Shown here in pieces: positions 34,496 to 43,783 of a DNA stretch of 52,434 nt (position 1 is the stretch's first letter; each line of letters opens with the position of its first letter). This DNA comes from Bacteroidales bacterium (GTDB lineage: Bacteria; Bacteroidota; Bacteroidia; Bacteroidales; ML635J-15). Both the position numbers and the translations under genes were made by a program. The notes under the pieces were generated by a model. That model worked only from the letters and a program-made list of their open reading frames with translations. It had not been told where the DNA came from and ran no database searches. The DNA is taken from the NCBI GenBank assembly GCA_023228725.1, contig JALOAQ010000002.1, positions 1 through 52,434 of the forward strand. The letters run 5' to 3'.

Positions 34496-37333
34496 TTAAT
34501 TTTTAATTATTTCTATTTCCTCTTCATTTAATCCATACAGTTCAAAAATTATCTTATTTATTTTTTCTTCAATATATTTAATTCTATTTTCTGTTAATTC
34601 AATTTGGTTGGGTAAGTTTAAATCTTTTTTGTCTTTATTTAGTTGGATAATTTGACTTACTAATTTTTCTATTTCCTGATTTTTAGTTTTATTTACTTGT
34701 TGTGGAATTGGTAATTCTTTAAGTTGTGCAATTCTGATTTTAGGAAAAATATTTGTTTCGGGCGAAATAAATTGTTTAAAATAAAATTTGAATAAGGAAG
34801 AATTTATAATAGCAAGAATTAATTCTGCCGAATAATTTTTGTTTATTATTCTTGTATTGTAAATACTTCGTGTTGTGATTAAATGATCGTAATCAATATT
34901 AGCAAAAAATTTATTTCCTGTTTCGCGTACAATGATTTTCGGCGACTTAAATATTTCATCTTTTTTTGAAAATACTTTGTAAGTTTTTTCATCTATAAAC
35001 TTCCCATCTTTTGTTGTATAAACATCAATATTTCCGCCTACTAAACATTTTATATTGCCAATATCATTTAGTTTATTTCTACCAATTTCCAAGCCTCTTT
35101 TTGTTTCTGAAATTGTGCCAAGTGGAATTGTTTTGATTTTATTAAAATATTTAAAATTTTCATTTATAAAAAAGTCTTTTTTTCTATTATTTTTTCCTTT
35201 TTTGATTAAAATAATGCAAGTTGGCATTTTTACATTTTTAAAAACTTTATCGCCTTGTTCCTTTATAATTACATTTTTCGAATGAATATTTACAATATTT
35301 CTAAGACTTTGATAACGCACTCCTTTTAAGAATAAACTAGGAAGTATGAAACCTAAGTCATTTTCTTGTTTTAAAAGTTTTAAACTTTGTTCAATAAACA
35401 TAGAATAAAGGTCATTATTTGCTTTAAATTTTTTACTCAAATATTTATGACTTGCTTTATCTATAACAGAAGTTTGAACATAAGGTGGATTTCCTATTAT
35501 CACATCAAAACCTCCGTTAAGTTCGTAATTTGGTTCAGATTCTGATACTTTATTTATCTTCTCTTCCATTTCTGTTGCATAGTCCAAAGCTTTTTGAGCG
35601 TGGTGTTTGGTTTTTTTTATTAAACTTTCTAAATCTTCTTTTTTTTCTTTTAGTATTTTTCTGTTAAATACTTCCGGAAATGATTTTTCCCAGCTAAATG
35701 GTTTAATTTTTCTTTCTTCTCCAAAATCTAATTCATTTTCGTAATAATCTAAGTCAATTAAAGAATTTCCACATTTTATATTGTTGTCAAGTGTAGGTAA
35801 AACTCTATCTTGAAAAAGTTTCAATTCTGTTTCTATTGTAGCTTTTGTCTCGCCTTCCATACATTTTAGCAGAAGAGAAAGTTTGGTAACTTCCACAGCA
35901 TTATTGTCTAAATCTACTCCATAAATATTATTCAGTAAAATTCGTTTTTTTTCTGCTGTTGTAAGCTCTCCAAGAGGTGTCAAAGGATTATTTTTTTCTC
36001 CTTTGCTTATTTTTCCTTTATTAGAGTAATAATCTTTATGCCAATCTAATAAAAACTGGTATGCGCCAATTAAAAAGCTTCCACTACCACAAGCGGGATC
36101 ACAAATTTTAATATCAGTTACATCTTTTGGTGTTTTGCCTTGTATTATTTTTCCAATAGTATTTTCGACTATATAATCAACAATATATTGAGGCGTGTAA
36201 TAAACCCCGCCGGCTTTTCTAACTTCCGGTTTTTCTTGTATTCTTGCACGGCCAGTTTTAGTTAATGAAATTTTTTTTCCTAGAAATTGTTCATAAGCAC
36301 TTCCTAAAATTTCTACAGGCAAAACAGAAAATTCATAAGGACAAATAGGATAATATAATTCTGAAATAATTTCTTTAATAATTTTATTGTCAATTATAAT
36401 TTTAGTACTTATATTGTCTTTTTCAAAATCAAATAATCCCGAATTGTATTTTTGGTTTGCCCTATTAAAACGGTAAATTAAGTTATTGTAAAAATTTCCT
36501 TTTATTATATCTGTTTTTAAATCTCCGTAAGGTTCAACGCTACGGTCTTCTGCTATTCTTAAAAATATTATTCTGTCAATTGTGTTTTGCACAATAAAAT
36601 TTAACTCTTCTTCTCCAATATTTTTATTTCTAAGTGCAATATTCATTGCTAAATCAACACGCCATTTGTCTATAGATTTTAAAAATTCATTATCTACGCT
36701 TGATGTTCCTTGTTTATTTTTATACTTGGCAATAAATTTATCAAAACTACCTTTTAAAACATTTTCTTTGCTAAAAGTATCCCAAATAAAGTCAAATTCT
36801 ATGATGTAATCAGTGTATTGTAAATATTTAATTCTAGAATTGCTTGCTTTATCAGTAGGTTTTGGTTTTACTGTGCAGTCGTATATAGAAAATTCTTCAA
36901 AATCTGTAATTATTGAAATTGGCATTTTTGCACTCCAACCGTATCGCCTTATTTGATAAGCCGGATTTATATCTTCTTTTATATCAATGCTTGGCTTTTT
37001 AGCTTCTAAAAAAAATAAACGTTTTCCACCTACTAACCGAAAAGAATAATCAGGAGCTTTTGTTGCAGTTCCAACTTTTAGCCTGTCTTCGTGAATAACT
37101 TCTCTATAACTTTCTGCATAAGCGTTTTCATTATCAACATCCCAACCCAAAGCTTTAAAAAAAGGGTCTATAAAATCTATTCTTGTTTGAGTTTCATTAT
37201 AATCTGCCTGTTTGTAAAATTCTTTTTGCTCATCAAATTTTTTTACTAAGCTTTTTATCTTTTTTAATGCTTTTTCTTTTGTTTGCATAAGATTGAACAA
37301 TTTACAGATATTTTGGTTTAAATTTTCTTTCAA
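34496..37333 (-). CDS. Type IIG-like fused restriction endonuclease-adenine methyltransferase
   Basis: A 945-residue single-chain restriction-modification enzyme. The N-terminus carries a PD-(D/E)xK nuclease: PDYSF (94-98) then FFLEAKK (107-113), giving Asp95, Glu110 and Lys112. A helical linker leads to an N6-adenine methylase with SAM motif I DPACGSGSFLIG (about residues 413-424) and catalytic motif IV NPPY (about 614-617). The C-terminal about 220 residues look like a TaqI/Eco57I-type specificity domain. One chain therefore binds, cuts and methylates its own site, so no partner gene is needed. A downstream ATG at codon 16 is an alternative start. It has an 82-bp divergent gap to the polyprenyl synthase gene and is likely horizontally acquired. 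Confidence 0.9.
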   Translation of the reverse strand: MKENLNQNICKLFNLMQTKEKALKKIKSLVKKFDEQKEFYKQADYNETQTRIDFIDPFFKALGWDVDNENAYAESYREVIHEDRLKVGTATKAPDYSFRLVGGKRLFFLEAKKPSIDIKEDINPAYQIRRYGWSAKMPISIITDFEEFSIYDCTVKPKPTDKASNSRIKYLQYTDYIIEFDFIWDTFSKENVLKGSFDKFIAKYKNKQGTSSVDNEFLKSIDKWRVDLAMNIALRNKNIGEEELNFIVQNTIDRIIFLRIAEDRSVEPYGDLKTDIIKGNFYNNLIYRFNRANQKYNSGLFDFEKDNISTKIIIDNKIIKEIISELYYPICPYEFSVLPVEILGSAYEQFLGKKISLTKTGRARIQEKPEVRKAGGVYYTPQYIVDYIVENTIGKIIQGKTPKDVTDIKICDPACGSGSFLIGAYQFLLDWHKDYYSNKGKISKGEKNNPLTPLGELTTAEKKRILLNNIYGVDLDNNAVEVTKLSLLLKCMEGETKATIETELKLFQDRVLPTLDNNIKCGNSLIDLDYYENELDFGEERKIKPFSWEKSFPEVFNRKILKEKKEDLESLIKKTKHHAQKALDYATEMEEKINKVSESEPNYELNGGFDVIIGNPPYVQTSVIDKASHKYLSKKFKANNDLYSMFIEQSLKLLKQENDLGFILPSLFLKGVRYQSLRNIVNIHSKNVIIKEQGDKVFKNVKMPTCIILIKKGKNNRKKDFFINENFKYFNKIKTIPLGTISETKRGLEIGRNKLNDIGNIKCLVGGNIDVYTTKDGKFIDEKTYKVFSKKDEIFKSPKIIVRETGNKFFANIDYDHLITTRSIYNTRIINKNYSAELILAIINSSLFKFYFKQFISPETNIFPKIRIAQLKELPIPQQVNKTKNQEIEKLVSQIIQLNKDKKDLNLPNQIELTENRIKYIEEKINKIIFELYGLNEEEIEIIKN

Positions 37334-37390
37334 AGATAAGTATTAATTTTTTAATATTTGATTTTTGCTCAAACATTATTAAAAAAGTTT

Positions 37391-37398
37391 TACTTTTG
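37391..37398 (+). promoter_or_regulatory. -7 promoter box (TACTTTTG) for the polyprenyl synthase gene
   Basis: TACTTTTG fits TAnnTTTG, with a -33-like TTTG at 37364-37367 and a 23-bp spacer. It lies 17 nt before the TTG start at 37416. Confidence 0.55.
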
Positions 37399-37415
37399 TA
37401 CTTTAAAAGAATACA

Positions 37416-38390
37416 TTGAAGAGTTTTAAAGAAATATCAAAAAATATTGGTGCTGACCTTGATAATTTTGAGGTTTTATTGGAAAAGCTCTTTATTGATG
37501 AAGACGAAATTTTATTAAATATCTTAGATTTTATTTTTAAAACAAAGGGTAAAAGAATAAGACCAATTTTAGTTTATTTGTTTGCAAGATTATTTGGCTC
37601 ACCTAACTCTACAAGCGATGATGCAGCGATGTTAGTTGAATTAATGCATACTGCAACTTTACTTCATGATGATGTGATTGATGAGGCTGTATTGCGTAGA
37701 AGTGTTGAAACTGTTAATAAAAAGTGGGGCGATAAAACTGCAATTTTAGTTGGAGATTATCTTTTTGCAAAAGCCATGAAAATTGCAACAGAACATCAAG
37801 AATATAATTTATTTGATATTATTACTCCTGCTGTCCTTTCTCTTAGCCTTGGCGAATTGCAACAAATGACTAATTCTCAAAATTTTGAGATTAATGAAGA
37901 TAAATATTTTGATGTAATTAATAATAAAACAGCTTCATTACTTTCTGCTTGTTGTAAAGCCGGCGCTTATTCAACAACTAAAAATGAAAAATTTATTAAT
38001 AAGGCCGAAGAGTTTGGAAAAATTTTAGGTATTATTTTTCAAATTAAAGATGATATTTTAGATTATGTTGGTAATGAAAGCACAGGTAAAGAAAATGGAA
38101 TAGATATAAAGGAAGGAAAAATCACTTTGCCACTAATTCGTGCTTATCAAAATATGTCAGATACTGATAGAACACAGTTAAAAGAATTGTGGTTTCAAGC
38201 TTTTGATAATTCTAAATTAAGAAAAGATATTATAAAACTTACAATTAAAAATTCCGGAATAAAAGCTGCAGAAAAAGATATGCAGACTTATAAACAACAA
38301 GCAGTGATTATTTTAAAAGAATTTCCTAAATCTCCCGCAAGAGATGCTCTAAGCGAATTATTAGATTATATTATTGAAAGAGATAAATAA
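37416..38390 (+). CDS. ispB: Trans-polyprenyl diphosphate synthase (IspB-like)
   Basis: A 324-residue protein beginning with TTG at 37416. The next in-frame ATG would remove the KGKRIRP motif, so TTG is required. The first aspartate-rich motif DDVID is at 85-89 and the second, DDILD, at 212-216. KGKRIRP (44-50) and GDYLFAKA are also conserved. These enzymes add isopentenyl units to farnesyl diphosphate, making the octaprenyl or similar side chain of menaquinone. Residues before the first DDxxD are not bulky enough to predict chain length with confidence. It is cytosolic, and ends 4 bp from the convergent deoC stop. Confidence 0.92.
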   Translation: MKSFKEISKNIGADLDNFEVLLEKLFIDEDEILLNILDFIFKTKGKRIRPILVYLFARLFGSPNSTSDDAAMLVELMHTATLLHDDVIDEAVLRRSVETVNKKWGDKTAILVGDYLFAKAMKIATEHQEYNLFDIITPAVLSLSLGELQQMTNSQNFEINEDKYFDVINNKTASLLSACCKAGAYSTTKNEKFINKAEEFGKILGIIFQIKDDILDYVGNESTGKENGIDIKEGKITLPLIRAYQNMSDTDRTQLKELWFQAFDNSKLRKDIIKLTIKNSGIKAAEKDMQTYKQQAVIILKEFPKSPARDALSELLDYIIERDK

Positions 38391-38394
38391 TTGT

Positions 38395-39273
38395 TTAAAA
38401 ATAAGCTTTAAAATCTGTTTTATTATCAAATCTTAAAATGTCTTTAAGTAAATTATTTGCTAATCTTGAAGCTCCTAATCTGAATAGATTATTATTTAAC
38501 CATTCTTGCCCAAGTACTTCATTTACAATAAGATAATACATAAGTGCATCTTCTGAAATTGTCATTCCTCCACTTGGTTTTATACCTACTTTTCTGCCTG
38601 TTTCCAAATAATAAGTTTTAATAGCTGAACACATTGTATAAACCGCTTCCGGTGTCGCTGAAACAAGAGTTTTTCCTGTTGATGTTTTAATAAAATCTGC
38701 TCCTGCTTGCATTGATAACATAGAAGCTAAAAATATATTTTCTAATGATTTTAATTCTCCTGTTTCTAATATAAGTTTTAAATGTGCATCTTTAATTGCA
38801 GATTTTATAATTTTTATTTCATAAGCTAATTTTTCTAAATCTTTTTCAAAAAAAGTTCCGAGAGATAAAACTATATCTATTTCATCAGCTCCTTTTTCAA
38901 CAGTTAAATCACATTCTGCCGCTTTTACTGATAAAAATGTTTGAGAAGCCGGAAATCCTGCTCCAACAGCTGCAATTTTCACAGATTTATCTTTTAAATT
39001 CTCTTTTACTGTTGGAATTAATGCAGGATACACACAAATTGCTGCAACATTTTTATATTTTGGAAATTCATTTGCAAAATTATTGACTTTTTCTGTCATT
39101 TCTTTAATTTTGCTTACTGTATCTGTTGAGTTTAAGCTAGTTAGGTCTATTAAATTTAAAATATCTATTAAAATATTTTTTCTTTTATAATCATTTATTT
39201 TAGATATTATTTCAGAAATTTTTGCATTTACTAGTTTTTCTGAAGGTGTTAGTTTAATGTAAGGATTTTCCAT
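38395..39273 (-). CDS. deoC: Deoxyribose-phosphate aldolase
   Basis: A 292-residue DeoC of the longer Bacteroidota/E. coli-like type. The Schiff-base lysine is in ADFIKTSTGK (about residue 195), with a second active-site lysine in VGIKPSGGM (about 230). GADEIDIVLSLG is a conserved strand. It cleaves deoxyribose-5-phosphate to acetaldehyde and glyceraldehyde-3-phosphate in deoxynucleoside catabolism. It starts 1 bp after the MazG-like gene ends, so the two form an operon. Together they suggest nucleotide salvage or clean-up. Confidence 0.95.
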   Translation of the reverse strand: MENPYIKLTPSEKLVNAKISEIISKINDYKRKNILIDILNLIDLTSLNSTDTVSKIKEMTEKVNNFANEFPKYKNVAAICVYPALIPTVKENLKDKSVKIAAVGAGFPASQTFLSVKAAECDLTVEKGADEIDIVLSLGTFFEKDLEKLAYEIKIIKSAIKDAHLKLILETGELKSLENIFLASMLSMQAGADFIKTSTGKTLVSATPEAVYTMCSAIKTYYLETGRKVGIKPSGGMTISEDALMYYLIVNEVLGQEWLNNNLFRLGASRLANNLLKDILRFDNKTDFKAYF

Positions 39274-39274
39274 A

Positions 39275-39598
39275 TTATTTTAGTTTTAAGTTATTTTTAT
39301 GTCTTGAATTATCTCTTATTGTTTTTTTCTTTATATTTTTCTCAAAAGCTCTTGTTAAGTCTATTCCAGTTTGATTTGCAATAGCTATTAAAACCCATAA
39401 TACGTCAGCAATTTCATCTTCTAAATTTAGAATTTCATTTTCTTTTTTTGATTGTTCGCCATATTCTCTTGCTATTACTCTGGCCATCTCGCCAACTTCT
39501 TCTGTAAGAATAATCATATTTGTTTTTACATCAAAATATTTTACACCGTATTCTGTTATCCATTGATTTACAATATTTTGAGCTTGTTTAATTTTCAT
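39275..39598 (-). CDS. MazG-like nucleotide pyrophosphohydrolase
   Basis: A 107-residue all-alpha protein of the MazG/MazG-like family. The metal-binding pattern is visible as LTEEVGEMARVIAREYGE (about 28-45), with an EExxE-type motif, and NLEDEIADVLWVLIAIAN (about 66-83), with the ExxD-type second motif. Members hydrolyse non-canonical or damaged nucleoside triphosphates to monophosphates. Substrate preference is unknown. It is the first gene of a pair with deoC and has a TATCTTTG promoter box upstream. Confidence 0.87.
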   Translation of the reverse strand: MKIKQAQNIVNQWITEYGVKYFDVKTNMIILTEEVGEMARVIAREYGEQSKKENEILNLEDEIADVLWVLIAIANQTGIDLTRAFEKNIKKKTIRDNSRHKNNLKLK

Positions 39599-39662
39599 TT
39601 ATATTAATTTTGCTTGTACATTAAATAAATTTTCTTCATACAAAATTTTAGCATCGCTTGTG

Positions 39663-39670
39663 CAAAGATA
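39663..39670 (-). promoter_or_regulatory. -7 promoter box (TATCTTTG) for the MazG-like-deoC operon
   Basis: On the minus strand TATCTTTG fits TAnnTTTG exactly, 64 nt before the ATG at 39598. Confidence 0.5.
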
Positions 39671-39689
39671 ATAAATTCTTGGTTCTAAT

Positions 39690-40142
39690 TTATTTTTTAT
39701 TTTTTGTATCTATTATAATTGTTACCGGTCCATCATTTATTAGCTCTATTTTCATATCTGCACCAAAAACACCTGATTTTACTTTCTTGTTTAAATCTTC
39801 CTCAATTTTGCCAATAAATTTTTCATAAAGCGGAATTGCTATTTCAGGTTTTGCAGCTTCAATATACGATGGTCTGTTTCCTTTTTTTGTTTTTGCATGT
39901 AATGTAAATTGACTTACAATTAAAATTTCTGCGTTTTCCTCTAAACAGCTTTTATTCATTACTCCGTTTTCGTCATTAAAAATTCTTAGGTTTACTATTT
40001 TTGGACTTAACCAATTTATATCTTCAATATTGTCATCATGTGTTATTCCTAAAAAAATTAGTAGGCCTTTTTCTATTTGTGAATGATTTTCTGAATTTAT
40101 TTTCACTATTGCTTTCTCTACTCTTTGAATTATTGCTATCAT
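39690..40142 (-). CDS. dtd: D-aminoacyl-tRNA deacylase
   Basis: A 150-residue Dtd. The signature SQFTLHA (77-83), NRPSY (89-93) and the Gly-cisPro motif NDGPVT (136-141) are all intact. The dimeric enzyme removes D-amino acids, and also glycine from tRNA-Ala, by rejecting L-aminoacyl groups through the cross-subunit Gly-cisPro. It is cytosolic. Upstream, a 57-bp gap holds a parS-like palindrome. Confidence 0.96.
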   Translation of the reverse strand: MIAIIQRVEKAIVKINSENHSQIEKGLLIFLGITHDDNIEDINWLSPKIVNLRIFNDENGVMNKSCLEENAEILIVSQFTLHAKTKKGNRPSYIEAAKPEIAIPLYEKFIGKIEEDLNKKVKSGVFGADMKIELINDGPVTIIIDTKNKK

Positions 40143-40182
40143 ATTTTGTACCTAATCTATTGACACTTAGTTAATTATAATT

Positions 40183-40198
40183 TGTTCCACGTGGAACA
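40183..40198. other. parS: parS-like ParB-binding palindrome, site 1
   Basis: TGTTCCACGTGGAACA is a perfect 16-bp palindrome that fits the parS consensus TGTTnCACGTGnAACA and is identical to variants known from Pseudomonas. It lies 1 bp beyond the ade stop, in the ade-dtd gap. Confidence 0.85.
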
Positions 40199-40199
40199 T

Positions 40200-41837
40200 T
40201 CACACAAAAAGTTCTGTAAAATCAAATTTTTCCACATCAAAAAGCCCTTTATCTCCTATTTTTAGTTTTGGAATTACTAAAAGAGCCATAAAAGACAAAG
40301 TCATAAATGGTGCAGTAAGAACTGAACCATTGGCTTTTATGATTTTATTTAACGTTTCATATTTTTCTGCCACAAGTTCTGGATTGTTTTGTGTCATAAG
40401 TCCTGCAAACTCTAAACTTAATGTATAAAAATCTTTTTCCTTGACATAAGTTAATCCGCCCTTATTTTCTATTATTTCATTTATTGCATCGCAAATTTCT
40501 TTATCTGAACAACCAACGGCTATAATATTATGACTGTCATGCGCCACAGAACTCGCTATTGCACCATGTCTTAATCCAAAACCTGAAATAAATCCTACTT
40601 GTGGTTTTGAAACTTTTTCATATCTATTATATACTACAATTTTTAAAACATCTTTTTCTATATCAGCAACTAAATTATTATTTTCAATTTTGGGCAAACA
40701 AATTTTTTCCTTTGTAATTAATTCTTTATCTATTACTTCAATAACTTTTATTTTTTTGTTTTGATTTTCAATTTTAATTTCTTCAACAGAAATTTTATCT
40801 GCATTAAATTTGTTTATTGGTTTTACATTTTTAGTGTTAAATAAAATTCTGTTATTTGAATAAACTGTTTCTCCGTTAATAATTGTTTCTAAAATATTAA
40901 AATCCTTTAAATTGTCCACTATGATCAAATCAGCAAAATCATTTTCTCGTAAAAGCCCAACAGGTAATTTATAATGTAAAACCGGATTAAGAGAAGCAGA
41001 AATTAATAGGTCGAAAATGTCAATATTTTGCTTTATTCCCATTTTCAATATTTTGTTTATATGCCCGTATTTTATCAGGTCGTCAGGGTGAGAGTCGTCT
41101 GTGCAAAGCATTACCATAGTATTGAATTTGGAAATTAGTGGAAAAAGTTCATCAAAATTCTTAGCTGCTGACCCTTCACGTATTAAAATTTTCATTCCTA
41201 AGTTAATTTTTTCTATGGCTTCTTCAATTGAAGAACATTCGTGGTCTGTACTTATTCCTGCATTAACATATTTTTCTAAATCTTTACCAAAAACTCCTGG
41301 AATATGTCCATCTATAATAGCATTATGTTTTTTTGCTATTTCTAATTTTTTTAATACGTTTTTATCTTCAAAAATAACTCCTGGATAATTCATCATTTCT
41401 CCTAAAACCAAAAGTTTATGTTTAGCGAAAAGTTCATATATATCTTTATAATTTAGTTCTGCTCCTGAGCTTTCAAAACTTGTTGCTGGCACACAAGAAG
41501 GAACAGAGTAAAAGGTTTTTAAGGGAGTATTTTTAGAATTTTCTATCATAAATTCAACGCCTTCTTTTCCCATAACATTTGCTATTTCGTGCGGATCTGT
41601 TACTACTGCTACTGTTCCATTTTTTATTGCTAATTTTGCAAATTCTTGTGGAATTAACATTGAGCTTTCAATATGCACATGTGAGTCAATTAGTCCTGGG
41701 AGTATGTAAAAATCGCTTGAAGTTTGCTTTTCTTTTATTTCTATAATTTTCTTATTTTTTATAATTACCTCTCCTTTAATTATTTTTCTATTGAATAAAT
41801 CAACAATATTTCCTTCAAATTTTCTCATAATTGTCAT
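40200..41837 (-). CDS. ade: Adenine deaminase
   Basis: A 545-residue amidohydrolase. The metal motif is LIDSHVHIESS (about 50-60), followed by VVTDPHEIANVMG (about 79-91), DGHIPGV and ECSSIEEA, as in the bacterial Ade family that converts adenine to hypoxanthine in purine salvage. The C-terminal composite domain with SSVAHDSHNIIAVG is also typical. The start could be the ATG at 41837 or the one three codons in (MRKF). It ends in TGA. Both sides of the gene carry a parS-like palindrome. It follows mnmG on the same strand with a 45-bp gap. Confidence 0.94.
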   Translation of the reverse strand: MTIMRKFEGNIVDLFNRKIIKGEVIIKNKKIIEIKEKQTSSDFYILPGLIDSHVHIESSMLIPQEFAKLAIKNGTVAVVTDPHEIANVMGKEGVEFMIENSKNTPLKTFYSVPSCVPATSFESSGAELNYKDIYELFAKHKLLVLGEMMNYPGVIFEDKNVLKKLEIAKKHNAIIDGHIPGVFGKDLEKYVNAGISTDHECSSIEEAIEKINLGMKILIREGSAAKNFDELFPLISKFNTMVMLCTDDSHPDDLIKYGHINKILKMGIKQNIDIFDLLISASLNPVLHYKLPVGLLRENDFADLIIVDNLKDFNILETIINGETVYSNNRILFNTKNVKPINKFNADKISVEEIKIENQNKKIKVIEVIDKELITKEKICLPKIENNNLVADIEKDVLKIVVYNRYEKVSKPQVGFISGFGLRHGAIASSVAHDSHNIIAVGCSDKEICDAINEIIENKGGLTYVKEKDFYTLSLEFAGLMTQNNPELVAEKYETLNKIIKANGSVLTAPFMTLSFMALLVIPKLKIGDKGLFDVEKFDFTELFV

Positions 41838-41862
41838 TTCTTTTTTAAAGTTTTACTTTAAT

Positions 41863-41878
41863 TGTTCCACGTGGAACA
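41863..41878. other. parS: parS-like ParB-binding palindrome, site 2
   Basis: TGTTCCACGTGGAACA, identical to site 1, with the palindrome extending to 20 bp (ATTGTTCC...GGAACAAT, 41861-41880). It lies in the mnmG-ade gap, 4 bp beyond the mnmG stop. The centres of the two sites are 1,680 bp apart. Confidence 0.87.
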
Positions 41879-41882
41879 ATTT

Positions 41883-43760
41883 TTATCTACCCATAAAAAC
41901 CAATAATACACTTATATCTGAAGGCGACACACCTGAAATTCTTGATGCTTGACCTATAGTTTTTGGTTTTATTTTAATTAATTTTTCTCTTGCTTCTGTG
42001 GAAAGAGATTTTAAGTTTTCGTAATTAATTTTATCCGATATTTTTATATCTTCTAGTCTTTTTAATTTATCTGCTAATAATTTTTCTCTTTCAATATAAC
42101 CTGAATATTTAACTAAAATTTCTGCTGAATCCATATATTCTTCAGCTCTATCTCCGTATGATTTTAATAGTTCTAATAATTTTGGAAAAATATTAATAAT
42201 GTCCTTAGTCTTTATTTGTGGACGAGTTAATATTGAGTTTAATTTTATAGCTTGTTTTAATTCCGAAGCTCCACGTTCTTTTAAAATAGGATTTAGTTTT
42301 TCAGGCTTACAAGTTTGTTTTGAGTAAAAAGCAAGTAGTTCATCTCGTTTATTAACTTTATTTAGCATAATTTCAAACCTCTCATCTTTTGCCAAACCAA
42401 TTTTATGAGATAATTCAGTAAGCCTAATATCTGCATTGTCTTGACGCAATAAAATTCTAAATTCTGCTCTTGAAGTAAACATTCTATAAGGCTCGTCCAC
42501 CCCTTTTGTAACTAAGTCATCAATTAAAACACCTATATAAGCTTGGTCTCTATTTAAAGTAAATTCTGGTTTCTCATTATTTTTTAAATGAGCATTTATT
42601 GCGGCTATCATTCCTTGAGCTCCTGCTTCTTCATAGCCTGTAGTACCGTTTATTTGACCAGCAAAATATAAGTTTTCAATATTTTTTGTTTCCAAAGTAT
42701 TATGTAATTGGGTAGGGTGGAAAAAATCGTATTCAATAGCATAGCCTGGTCTAAATACCTTTACATTTTCAAAACCTTTTACTTTTCGTAAAGATTGAAT
42801 TTGTACTTCCCAAGCCAATGAAGAAGAAAAACCATTCAAATAATATTCTATAGTTGTTTCACCTTCTGGCTCCAAAAATAGTTGATGTCTATCCTTATCA
42901 GGAAAAGTTACAAGTTTCGTTTCAATACTTGGGCAATATCTAGGACCAATACTTTGAATTGTGCCGTCATAAAGTGGAGAGTCGTCTAAACCAGTTCGTA
43001 TTGAGTCGTGAACAATTTCATCAGTATATCCAACATAACAAGCCCTTTGTTTTAAAAATGTTTGATTATAATTATGTAAATAAGAAAACGGGATTATTTG
43101 CTCGTCTCCTTTTTGGATTTGTAATTTTGAAAAATCTACAGTTCTTCCATCAATTCTCATTGGAGTTCCTGTCTTCATTCTGTCTGCTGTAAAACCCATA
43201 GAAGTTAAACATTCTGTAATTCCATATGACGCTGGTTCAGAAATTCTGCCACCTTTTAATTGAGTATGTCCTATATGCATCAAACCATTTAAAAATGTTC
43301 CAACAGTAAGTATAACGGATTTAGCTAGAAACTTTATTCCCATTTCTGTTTTTACGCCAATAACTTTATAATTTTCTACTAAAATTTCATTTACAGAATC
43401 TTGCCAAAAATCTATATTTTCAATTTTTTCAAGAACATTTCTCCATTCAGCACTGAAAACCATTCTATCGCATTGTGCACGTGGACTCCACATTGCCGGA
43501 CCTTTTGACATATTTAACATTCTATATTGAATCATTGACTTGTCGGTAATGATTCCGGAATATCCACCCATAGCATCCAATTCTTTAACTATTTGTCCTT
43601 TTGCAACGCCTCCCATAGCCGGGTTGCAAGACATTTGTGCAATTTTGTTCATGTCTATGGTAATTAGTAGAACTTTACTTCCCAAATTTGCCGCCGCCGC
43701 TGCAGCTTCACAACCAGCATGACCAGCTCCTACTACTATTACATCATATTTTTGAGTCAT
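41883..43760 (-). CDS. mnmG: tRNA uridine-5-carboxymethylaminomethyl modification enzyme MnmG (GidA)
   Basis: A 625-residue FAD-dependent MnmG. The dinucleotide-binding VVGAGHAGCEAAAAAA (9-24) opens the protein. MGGVAKGQIVKE, KTGTPMRIDGRT and GYEEAGAQGMIAAINA are family signatures, as is the cysteine-bearing CYVGYT. The C-terminal helical domain binds MnmE, which is not in the window. With MnmE it adds cmnm5 to U34 of tRNAs. In many bacteria gidA lies near the replication origin, in keeping with the parS site directly downstream. Confidence 0.97.
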   Translation of the reverse strand: MTQKYDVIVVGAGHAGCEAAAAAANLGSKVLLITIDMNKIAQMSCNPAMGGVAKGQIVKELDAMGGYSGIITDKSMIQYRMLNMSKGPAMWSPRAQCDRMVFSAEWRNVLEKIENIDFWQDSVNEILVENYKVIGVKTEMGIKFLAKSVILTVGTFLNGLMHIGHTQLKGGRISEPASYGITECLTSMGFTADRMKTGTPMRIDGRTVDFSKLQIQKGDEQIIPFSYLHNYNQTFLKQRACYVGYTDEIVHDSIRTGLDDSPLYDGTIQSIGPRYCPSIETKLVTFPDKDRHQLFLEPEGETTIEYYLNGFSSSLAWEVQIQSLRKVKGFENVKVFRPGYAIEYDFFHPTQLHNTLETKNIENLYFAGQINGTTGYEEAGAQGMIAAINAHLKNNEKPEFTLNRDQAYIGVLIDDLVTKGVDEPYRMFTSRAEFRILLRQDNADIRLTELSHKIGLAKDERFEIMLNKVNKRDELLAFYSKQTCKPEKLNPILKERGASELKQAIKLNSILTRPQIKTKDIINIFPKLLELLKSYGDRAEEYMDSAEILVKYSGYIEREKLLADKLKRLEDIKISDKINYENLKSLSTEAREKLIKIKPKTIGQASRISGVSPSDISVLLVFMGR

Positions 43761-43774
43761 TTGTAAATTTTTTA

Positions 43775-43782
43775 CAAAAATA
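43775..43782 (-). promoter_or_regulatory. -7 promoter box (TATTTTTG) for mnmG
   Basis: On the minus strand TATTTTTG fits TAnnTTTG in the 23-bp gap before mnmG, giving mnmG its own start independent of the upstream operon. Confidence 0.5.
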
Positions 43783-43783
43783 G

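Noticed and set aside
36582..36809. Plus-strand frames inside the restriction-modification gene and similar frames inside other long genes
   Set aside because: These are antisense shadows of well-supported genes, with no signature of their own.
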